Shown: positions 1-6,100 of the stretch, one piece after another | Layout of the letters: each line of letters starts with the position of its first letter | Position numbering within the stretch: the stretch's first letter is position 1 | Source of the DNA: CAYXRK01 sp964467615 | GTDB taxonomy: Bacteria > Hydrogenedentota > Hydrogenedentia > Hydrogenedentales > GCA-2746185 | Assembly: GCA_964467615.1 (NCBI GenBank) | Contig: CAYXRK010000139.1 | Coordinates: 1 to 12,961, forward strand | Reading direction: 5' to 3' | Length of the DNA: 12,961 nt | Notes under the pieces: generated by a model | Database searches by the model: none | What the model saw: only the letters and a program-made list of their open reading frames with translations | Told to the model about the DNA's origin: nothing | Made by a program: the position numbers and the translations under genes

Positions 1-89
1 TCGTGGTTGATTTGCGGTACCAATTCGAACTGAGTAACCCCCCTCCCCTCTGCGTTAAAGTTCTTCGGTTGCGCTTTTCCCCCGCCGTG

Positions 90-833
90 TTACTCCGGCC
101 TCGGCGGCCTACGACTCTCGTGAAACGCCTCGAACTCCGGCTTCGTGATATTCCCATCGCCATTCGCATCGATCTCCTCAAACCTCGGCGGACGCGGCGG
201 ACCTTGCGGCGGCCACGGTCTTTCCGGGCCGCCCGGTCTGCCAGGCCCCCCATCGCGGAATCCTCCTGGAGGTTCCGGACGGTAACGCGGATCCGGCGGA
301 GGTCCCGGCTCGAACTGGCCATCGCGACGGCCACCCCGCTCGAACCCGCCCGGCGGAGGGCCCTGCGGACGATCGCCGAATCGGTGCTCCGGCCCGCCCT
401 GCGGCGGCCCTTGCCGGTCGTCATAGCGCCGGTCGAACCCGCCCGGCGGCGGTCCCTGACGATCATCGAAACGCCGATCTGGTCCCCCCGGCGGCGGGCC
501 TCGGCGCTCATCGTAGCGCGGGTCTGGTCCTCCCGGCGGCGGCGGACCACCCTCCCAACGCGGCCCATGGTCGTCTCGACGCCGCTCGACGAATGCGTTG
601 AACTCCTCCTCCGAGACCGTCCCGTCCTTGTTTGTGTCCACCATCTTGAACGGCGGCGGCCCAGGCGGCGGGCCACCCGGCTCATGCCACGGCGGACCAT
701 CCGGGTGTTGGCCGAACTCACCCGGCGGCGGAGGCGTCGGCCCCCCCGGCTCCTGCGCCCCAACGAGCGACGCGCTCAACGACGACACCGCCACCACTGC
801 CGCGCCTAACCATGCAACGTATTTTGTGTCCAT
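90..833 (-). CDS. Secreted proline-rich EF-hand protein
   Basis: A 247-residue protein beginning MDTKYVAWLG. Residues 1-26 form a typical Sec signal peptide (hydrophobic AAVVAVSSLSASLV, likely cleavage after VGA), so it is probably exported. Two canonical calcium-binding EF-hand loops are visible: D66-x-N68-x-D70-G71 to E77, and D222-x-N224-x-D226-G227 to E233. They are separated by a long Gly/Pro/Arg-rich linker (about residues 85-218) with 15-residue repeats. Such single EF-hand loops without full helices occur in many secreted PVC and Hydrogenedentes proteins; a calcium-binding or surface role is inferred. The ATG at 833 is preferred over an upstream in-frame start at 926 because it has an AAAGGAG Shine-Dalgarno 7 nt upstream and starts directly at the signal peptide. 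A long open frame on the opposite strand is a GC-rich shadow. The exact role is unknown. Confidence 0.85.
   Translation of the reverse strand: MDTKYVAWLGAAVVAVSSLSASLVGAQEPGGPTPPPPGEFGQHPDGPPWHEPGGPPPGPPPFKMVDTNKDGTVSEEEFNAFVERRRDDHGPRWEGGPPPPGGPDPRYDERRGPPPGGPDRRFDDRQGPPPGGFDRRYDDRQGPPQGGPEHRFGDRPQGPPPGGFERGGRRDGQFEPGPPPDPRYRPEPPGGFRDGGPGRPGGPERPWPPQGPPRPPRFEEIDANGDGNITKPEFEAFHESRRPPRPE
324..551 (-). repeat. In-gene 45-bp-class repeats encoding GPPPGG-x-DRR-x-DDRQ units
   Basis: Residues 95-170 of the EF-hand protein consist of about five tandem units. The two best-preserved are 15 residues each (112-126 and 127-141, pattern GPPPGG-x-DRR-[FY]-DDRQ); the flanking units are 17, 16 and 13 residues and more degenerate. 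The repetition is visible in the DNA as recurring cccggcggcgg-type stretches about 45 bp apart. It probably forms a disordered charged linker between the two calcium loops and is a place where copy number may vary between strains. Confidence 0.75.
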
Positions 834-840
834 TGTAAAT

Positions 841-847
841 CTCCTTT
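841..847 (-). promoter_or_regulatory. Shine-Dalgarno of the EF-hand gene
   Basis: AAAGGAG on the minus strand, 7 nt before the ATG at 833. It decides the start in favour of the signal-peptide methionine over an upstream in-frame candidate. Confidence 0.75.
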
Positions 848-1064
848 CGTTGCCTTCCACCAGAAGCCTACCTCGGCCAGATGACAACGACCCATTTCCA
901 AAAATGAACAATTCGTCATCTCGCACGGGTTAGAAAATTCGCGTTGCCATGCATTACTCCCGGCAAGTGTGGGGTAGCCGCCCTCGGCTGCCAGTCCAAC
1001 TTGTGACAGCACCGTTCCATATTGGAGTCGATCTCGTCCGATTTGTCGGAAAAACCGCAGTGGC

Positions 1065-1072
1065 GAAACAAA
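1065..1072. repeat. Left target-site duplication of the IS (GAAACAAA)
   Basis: GAAACAAA lies directly outside the left terminal repeat and is repeated exactly outside the right terminal repeat (2644-2651). Eight bp is the duplication length known for the IS1595 family. Confidence 0.93.
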
Positions 1073-1094
1073 GGGAATTATCCAGTTGACTCCC
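1073..1094 (+). repeat. Left terminal inverted repeat of the IS
   Basis: Twenty-two bp starting GGGAATTATCC and ending GTTGACTCCC. It is the exact reverse complement of 2622-2643. Confidence 0.95.
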
Positions 1095-1125
1095 TTGACA
1101 ATGGAGATCGGCAAAATGGTAGACT
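1095..1125 (+). promoter_or_regulatory. Candidate promoter of the passenger gene at the IS edge
   Basis: A perfect -35 hexamer TTGACA (1095-1100) directly abuts the left inverted repeat. A weak -10 candidate TAGACT (1120-1125, 4 of 6 to consensus) follows after a long 19-nt spacer. If used, transcription would begin at or next to the ATG at 1132, giving a leaderless message; this fits the absence of a Shine-Dalgarno there. The spacing is not ideal, so this is a suggestion only. Confidence 0.3.
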
Positions 1126-1131
1126 ATCTTG

Positions 1132-1533
1132 ATGAACAAAGAACTTTTGTTTCCCATGTCTATGAACGTCGTGGGTGGTGTGATTTCCGGGATGTTGCTT
1201 ATGGTTATTGACCCGGACAGTGGTGGGTTTTCGTGGCTGGCAGTTCTTTGCAGCGGCGCTTTTGTAAGCGCGGTCGTTGTGCTCGCGTTTTACTCTCTAC
1301 ACGTCTACGGTATTGCATTCGCACGAGAAGTTCGCGTAGTACGCGAGAAACTAAGTAGTTTCAGACAAGACGTGTTGGAAAAGTCTGGAACAAGGTTAGA
1401 CCTTAACAACGTAATTGATACAGTGAATGGGCTGCACAGGGATTTATTGGCAATAGAATCCCGCTACGGTGAAAAAGAAAAAAAGATTAAGAAGGCTGTG
1501 GAAACCAGGGATGAGAACACTACCCCCCCGTAG
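1132..1533 (+). CDS. IS passenger: small two-helix membrane protein with coiled-coil tail
   Basis: A 133-residue protein starting MNKELLFPMS. Two hydrophobic segments are visible, about residues 8-26 and 34-63, separated by a short polar turn (DPDSGG). The rest (about 64-125) is charged and helix-prone, with a heptad-like stretch and a Lys/Glu-rich end (EKEKKIKK). The likely location is the inner membrane with the tail in the cytoplasm, since the tail is rich in Lys and Arg. It lies wholly inside the IS, convergent with the transposase, and its last 14 nt overlap the end of the 46-residue ORF. The start could also be the TTG at 1129, which precedes the ATG in frame; no Shine-Dalgarno is seen for either. 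I do not recognise the family. Possible roles, all inferred, are modulation of transposition or a host-directed accessory function. Confidence 0.7.
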   Translation: MNKELLFPMSMNVVGGVISGMLLMVIDPDSGGFSWLAVLCSGAFVSAVVVLAFYSLHVYGIAFAREVRVVREKLSSFRQDVLEKSGTRLDLNNVIDTVNGLHRDLLAIESRYGEKEKKIKKAVETRDENTTPP

Positions 1534-1660
1534 TCGGTCTTTTCTTTTTCACTTTCCGCTTTACCCGGATGCGCACCACCGAATTCTTTTTTAATTTTTC
1601 TTTCGGTCGGTACGTAAGCACTTTGTCGATTAGGGCGTTGAGCGCGTCCAGTTCCTTCAT
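1520..1660 (-). CDS. 46-residue basic ORF translationally coupled to the IS transposase
   Basis: A small protein starting MKELDALNALIDKVLTYRPK and followed by a strongly basic tail (KLKK, VKRKVKKKRP). Its ATG overlaps the transposase TGA as ATGA (1657-1660) and has an AAGGA ribosome site inside the end of the transposase gene, 9 nt upstream, a classic arrangement for translational coupling. The N-terminal half (ELDALNALIDKVL) looks like an amphipathic helix and the C-terminus looks nucleic-acid binding. The function is unknown; an accessory factor for transposition is a reasonable inference from its position. It is too short and basic for confident homology, but the signals make it likely to be translated. 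Confidence 0.62.
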   Translation of the reverse strand: MKELDALNALIDKVLTYRPKEKLKKNSVVRIRVKRKVKKKRPTTGG

Positions 1661-2574
1661 TTGATCAATTCCTTGTACGTGATCCGTTTTCCAACGGTGG
1701 AATCTACGAGCGCGTTCAAGCGTAGTAAAGTGTGTTGTTTTACGTTGCCTGCATTCAAACGGAACGTGAATTCGTTTACGTAACGCGCAAGGTGTTTCTC
1801 GCTTGCGTGGTGGTAGACGCCATGCAACCCACGCTTGAGAACGGCCCATACGCTCTCGATGCTGTTCGTCCCAACTTCACCGCGACAATATTCACCGTTG
1901 CTGTGGTTGACTGTTTCGTGGCCGTACATGAATTCGAGGGCGTTGTACGCGCTGTGCTCGTCAGTATGGAGCGTGGAACCGGGTTCAACGTTGGTACTTA
2001 CTGCTTTGTAAATTTCAAGTGTATCAACGCGCTCAACGGTTTTGGCCCTAGTGCGCCCACCTTTTTCGCGTATTCCGATAACGGCGGTTTTGCAAACCGT
2101 ACCACGCTTGATGTTTTTGCGCTTGCTCTTGTGTTTGTTCTTTTCCTTGCCGCCGATGTAGGTCTCGTCTACTTCGACGGTACCGCGTAGGACTTCAAGA
2201 TCGTTTCCGCACGCTTCACGGAGACGCTGTAAAAGGAACCATGCGGTAGACTGGCGGACGGAAAGTTCTTTGGATAACTGTAATGAGGAAATGCCCTTGC
2301 GGGCGGTCAGGAGGAGGTACATGGCGTGAATCCATTTATCGAGTGGAATGTGCGAACGCCCGAAGATGGTGTCCGTGCGTACCGTGAAATCCCATTTGCA
2401 CAGGTTGCAGCGGTAGAAACCATCCTTGCGGGTGGTAATGCGCTTGCCGCTGTTGCATTGGGTACAAACCGGGCCGTTAGGCCACAGGCGGGTTTCGAGG
2501 TATTCCCTAGCGGCTTCTACGTTGGGGATAAGGTCGAAAAGTTCTTTGGTACTGATTGTCAGGCCGTCGTTCAC
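1657..2574 (-). CDS. IS1595-family transposase (zinc ribbon plus DDE domain)
   Basis: A 305-residue DNA transposase that would catalyse movement of this IS. The N-terminal zinc ribbon has two CxxC pairs (C37/C40 and C56/C59), within the typical pattern WPNGPVCTQC and YRCNLCKWDFTVRT. A helix-turn-helix-like segment (about 91-120, ISSLQLSKELSVRQSTAW) follows. The catalytic domain shows VDETYIGGKEKNKH (D136), LHTDEHSAYN (D205) and GTNSIESVWAVLKRG, with N237, E240 and K247 as the family's conserved N-x-x-E...K positions. The start is a GTG at 2574 with TAAGGAG 8 nt upstream. The length and all catalytic motifs are intact, so the enzyme is probably functional. It is followed by a coupled small ORF (ATGA overlap) and is transcribed against the passenger gene. 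Confidence 0.95.
   Translation of the reverse strand: MNDGLTISTKELFDLIPNVEAAREYLETRLWPNGPVCTQCNSGKRITTRKDGFYRCNLCKWDFTVRTDTIFGRSHIPLDKWIHAMYLLLTARKGISSLQLSKELSVRQSTAWFLLQRLREACGNDLEVLRGTVEVDETYIGGKEKNKHKSKRKNIKRGTVCKTAVIGIREKGGRTRAKTVERVDTLEIYKAVSTNVEPGSTLHTDEHSAYNALEFMYGHETVNHSNGEYCRGEVGTNSIESVWAVLKRGLHGVYHHASEKHLARYVNEFTFRLNAGNVKQHTLLRLNALVDSTVGKRITYKELIK
1670..1674 (-). promoter_or_regulatory. Internal ribosome site for the coupled 46-residue ORF
   Basis: AAGGA on the minus strand, inside the last codons of the transposase gene (AAG GAA TTG), 9 nt before the ATG at 1660. It supports deliberate translation of the downstream small ORF. Confidence 0.55.
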
Positions 2575-2621
2575 GGGTTGAACTCCTTAGTTGATAGCGA
2601 TATTATACCCGAAATGATTGG

Positions 2622-2643
2622 GGGAGTCAACTGGATAATTCCC
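2622..2643 (-). repeat. Right terminal inverted repeat of the IS
   Basis: Exact 22 of 22 match in reverse complement to the left end at 1073-1094. It lies 47 nt upstream of the transposase GTG, so the transposase promoter is probably within or next to it. Confidence 0.95.
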
Positions 2644-2651
2644 GAAACAAA
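2644..2651. repeat. Right target-site duplication of the IS (GAAACAAA)
   Basis: Second, unmutated copy of the 8-bp sequence found at 1065-1072. Confidence 0.93.
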
Positions 2652-2703
2652 GGGATCTAGGTTTTCGAGTTTTGGTGGCGGAGCGATGGATGCGGCATTG
2701 TCG

Positions 2704-2741
2704 TCCGTAAAAATCCTTTTACGTAAAAATCCTTTTACGGA
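2704..2741. repeat. Tandem 16-bp hairpin repeat inside a larger palindrome
   Basis: GTAAAAATCCTTTTAC occurs twice back to back (2707-2722 and 2723-2738). Each copy is itself an inverted repeat (GTAAAA / TTTTAC around ATCC). The junction forms the 12-bp palindrome TTTTACGTAAAA, and the outer arms extend to TCCGTAAAA / TTTTACGGA. It could be a double operator, a weak terminator or a recombination scar; the sequence alone does not decide. Confidence 0.7.
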
Positions 2742-2922
2742 GGCGATCGGGGCCGCATCGGGCGTTTTCGAGACGTCGACCGTTTATTTGGTTTGACTTA
2801 CGCATGAGATGGTCGTTTTTTTGTCTCCCATTTTCCGCTCTAGCTCGTCCAAATTCCGCTCTAGTTCGCTCCAACTCGCTCAAATACCGCTGATTTTCGC
2901 TTTTGAACGCGGCCATCGTCAC
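2719..2922 (-). CDS. Possible small coiled-coil protein (doubtful)
   Basis: An open frame of 67 codons from a GTG at 2922, or 65 from an ATG at 2916. The N-terminal half is charged and heptad-like (ENQRYLSELERTRAEFGRAR), and a 21-bp direct repeat in the DNA corresponds to a seven-residue duplication, which is what a coiled-coil gene would show. Against it, there is no good Shine-Dalgarno, the second half is low in order and rich in Arg/Asn, and the stop codon falls inside the palindromic repeat at 2704-2741. It may be a remnant of a longer gene. It lies downstream of, and on the same strand as, the kinase gene. Confidence 0.22.
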   Translation of the reverse strand: MTMAAFKSENQRYLSELERTRAEFGRARAENGRQKNDHLMRKSNQINGRRLENARCGPDRLRKRIFT

Positions 2923-2977
2923 GGCCGGTGGAACGAGGGAACTTTCTCCTATCTATGTAACACCGTGCGTTGACCTA

Positions 2978-2991
2978 CTTTTTCGAAAAAG
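2978..2991. promoter_or_regulatory. 14-bp perfect palindrome, possible operator
   Basis: CTTTTTCGAAAAAG is perfectly self-complementary. It sits just after a TTGACC hexamer (2970-2975) that resembles a -35 box, but no matching -10 at the right distance and no downstream plus-strand gene was found. The role is unknown. Confidence 0.3.
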
Positions 2992-3189
2992 GGCCGGTTT
3001 TATGGGCTGGAATGTGTGTTTACGAAGGCGCAACTTAACGCGAAGGGTCGCCGGGAAAGTAACGGAAGAGCGTTCAGTCCGCTTCGGGCGGGGGCGTTAT
3101 GAAATACTGAATCGCCGCAAGGGATCACAAAGAACTCAAGAGTGGAACGGGACTCGTGATCGGGGCGTGGCGACTATTCGGGCGGCGGA

Positions 3190-6100
3190 TCACGGAGCGG
3201 GGGAATCGGGGTCGATGATGATTTTTGTGCGGATGCGTTGGTTGGTGCGGGGGCGGTGAACGATGAGGTCGGTCGAGGTGAGCGTGCCCTTTTCGGTTCG
3301 TTCGCGGAGATTGTTGAACGCGGCGAGAAGGGATGGGAACCCGCCGATTGCTTCGCCGTTTAGCGAGATCAATTCATCGGTTGCTTCCAAATCGAGCGGC
3401 TGCGCCAATCGCGCAACGTAAAGGATTCTGCTTGAGTCCACTGAATCTGCATCTTCTGCTTGCTTTATGTTTTGCTGCAATTCATTGGCAGCTAACATGG
3501 GAAAATCCGGCAACAGTTCTCGCCCGATGTTTAGTCTGTTCTCGACCAAACCGGGAAAATCAAGCACGAACCACTCGCGATCATACGCGTTCACGACTTC
3601 CACGATTATGCGCTTGCCCACGCTCGCGTTGGTGCGTCGCGCGACTGCATATTCTGTCAAAATGGCTGCGGCTTCGCGAATGGAGTGGATTGACCGCGCG
3701 TCTATACTCGTGATGAGATCGTGGGCTTCGAGGACGATACCGGGGATTGATGGTAGGGAAGCGGCGTTCGCCACGTAGATTCCTTGACCTGCGACTAGTC
3801 TAATGTCGCCGCGTAAACCAGGAATGTCCAATTCGCGCAATTGGGACGCTGCGAACTCGATATTCTCCAGAATGTCGAGGGTCTGATCGCTTAACGGGTC
3901 GTACAGGATGTTCGACACCTTGGGTGCATCTCGTAGAGCGAACTTGATGAATCGTGGCCGGATGTCGTCGTCCTGCCATGCGTCCGGGTGCCACGGCGCT
4001 GAATTCCAAATATTGGGCCTTGCTTCCCCAGTAGCCGTGACTATCTGCATCCCATCTGGGCTGAATGATGCCCCATACATTGAATTGGAGTAGTTGGAAA
4101 TCGTCAATAGTTCCCTGCCCGTTGCCGAGTCCCATATCTTGGCCGACTTGTCTTGAGATGTTGTCACAATTCGTCTTCCATCCGGGCTAAACGATGCGTC
4201 AAATACCCAATCGGCATGCCCGGAAAGGGTATGCACTTTATCGCCTGTCACCGCGTCCCAAACTCTGGCGTCATGTTCCCTCGACACGGTGACGATAAAT
4301 CTTCCATTAGGGCTAAATGACGCGTCCATGTATGGGAAGGCGAGGTTGGGCAGGGCAAACAGAACGTCCCCGGTTTGCACGTCCCATATCTTCGTGGATT
4401 TATCCCAGGACGTAGTGACGATCCGATTCCCATCCGGACTAAATGACGCGCTAGTGACAGCGCCGTCATGCCCGTACATCGTCATAATCTCCTGTCCCGT
4501 TTCAGCATTCCATACCTTGGCCGACTTGTCCACGGACGCAGTGACGATGCGTGTCCCGTCTGAACTAAACGACGCGTCGGAAATCCTACCGGAGTGGCCC
4601 GAAAGGGTCATAAGGTTCTGGCCAGTCAATGCGTTCCAGATTTTCGCCGCATTGTCTACGGTGGGTGTGACAATCCTTGTCCCGTCCGGGCTGAACGATG
4701 CGTCCACCAGAGTGCCGGTTTTACCGACGAGAGTCACTAATACCTCGTCTGTCTGCGCGTCCCACACCTTAACCCAGTTGTCCTGTGAGGCGGTGAGAAT
4801 CCTCTTCCCGTCCGGGCTGAACGACGCCTCGACTAGCCGTTCAGATCGGTCGGAATTGGTATCGAATTGGAAATTGATTTGGGCGTCCCACACTTTAGCT
4901 GACGCGTCATCAGAGGCTGTGAGAATTTGCGTCCCTTCTGGACTGAACGATGCGTTGACTACCCCACGCGAGTGGCCGCTCAATGCAAAGAGATTCCGGC
5001 CCGTTGCCACATCCCAAACCATCGCCGTTCGGTCGTCTGAGCCCGTAACGATTCGTGTACTGTCCGGACTGAACGATGCGCTTAATACTCGGCCAGTGTG
5101 GCCGTAGAGGGTAGTGAGTTCCCTTCCAGTTTCCGTATCCCACACCTTGGCCGCGCCGTCCAGCAAGGCTGCCACGATCCGGGTGCCGTTCGGACTGAAC
5201 ATTGCGCTGTTTACCGGCCGTGAGTTGCCCGATAAAGTAACGAGTTCTTGGCCCGTTGCCGCATCCCACACTTTGACCGTCCCATCGTCAGAGGCAGTCA
5301 CGATCTGCGCGCCGTCGATTCTGAACGATGCGCTGGTTACGGACCGCGAGTGCCCCGTCAGAGTAAAGAGGTGTTGGCCCGTTACTGCATCCCACACCTT
5401 GGCGGATTTGTCCCACGAACAGGTGACGACACATCCCCCGTCCGGCCTGAACGAGGCGTCCACAACCGCGCCTGAGTGACCGGATAGAGTAGTGAGTGCC
5501 TGGCCGGTATCCAAGTCCCATATCTTCGCCGACTTGTCCCAAGATGCCGTGACTACGCGCCGTCCATCTCGGTCGAACGACACGGATGCGATTCTGTCGG
5601 AGTGACCGAAGAGAGTCGTGAGTTGTTGGCCGGTTTTTGCGTCCCATACCTTCGCCGATCGGTCATAGGAAGCGGTGACGATCCGTGTCCGGTCCGGACT
5701 GAACGAGGCTGCTGTGACGATGCCGGAGTGGCCGTACAAACTTACGAGCGAAGAGTCAAGGCGGTCGAAGAGATAACCCCACTCCCAGTTTCGATATCGA
5801 ACAGGGCAGTCCATCAATCGTGAGCGTGCCATTGTGGGATTGTGAGCATCGATATCTGCTTGGGCCAGCCTAATGGCGGAGACATAGTTCGAGTATTCCA
5901 ATTGTTCGATTGTCCGTTCCGCCTCTTGCCTTGCGAGACTTTCGTTGTCGCGGGCGACAAGGGCCTGGTCGCGCTCCGCATTGATACGCCAAAACGAATA
6001 CGCGCCGAACGCGACAAGGAGAAGAGCGGCGGCGGCTACCGTTCCCACGAGTGTCCTGTGGCGGCGGATGAATCGGGCGGCGCGATCGGTGAGGGTGTAT

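Larger units (their letters stand above)
1073..2643. mobile_element. Complete IS1595-family insertion sequence with passenger gene
   Basis: A 1571-bp element bounded by perfect 22-bp terminal inverted repeats (1073-1094 and 2622-2643) and flanked by an exact 8-bp direct duplication. It carries three ORFs: a zinc-ribbon DDE transposase (minus strand), a coupled 46-residue basic ORF (minus strand) and a convergent membrane-protein passenger (plus strand). The inside is visibly richer in A/T than the neighbouring genes, which fits acquisition from elsewhere. The intact ends, intact transposase and unmutated duplication suggest recent and possibly still active transposition. IS1595-family elements are known to carry passenger genes. 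Removing the IS and one copy of the duplication joins 1072 to 2652 and does not restore any recognisable gene, so the target seems intergenic. Confidence 0.94.
2652..3189. other. Gene-poor region between the IS and the kinase gene
   Basis: About 540 bp without a convincing gene. It holds a tandem palindromic repeat (2704-2741), a 21-bp-period direct repeat (TTCCGCTCTAG at 2833-2843 and 2854-2864), a 14-bp perfect palindrome (2978-2991) and one doubtful small coiled-coil ORF on the minus strand. The open frame on the plus strand from 2903 runs into the end of the kinase gene antisense and has no domain, so it is not called. The kinase gene ends here, but no clear GC-stem plus T-run terminator was found. 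Confidence 0.6.

Noticed and set aside
3..809. Long plus-strand open frame over the EF-hand gene
   Set aside because: Arg/Pro-rich low-complexity product, antisense to a gene with a signal peptide, EF loops and a good ribosome site; a GC-rich shadow.
2953..3130. Short resemblance to phage lambda right operator sites (TAACACCGTGCGT near 2961, CCGCAAGGGAT near 3115)
   Set aside because: Order and spacing differ from the phage operator, no repressor gene is present, and the region has no phage genes; treated as chance.
3123..3160. GATCAC / GTGATC inverted arms near the kinase 3' end as a terminator
   Set aside because: Arms only 6 bp with a long loop and no T-run in the kinase transcript direction.
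4289..5107. Plus-strand frame with a regular repeat opposite the WD40 region
   Set aside because: Its periodic SGLNDA motif is simply the complement of the 126-bp WD40 repeat; not an independent repeat protein.
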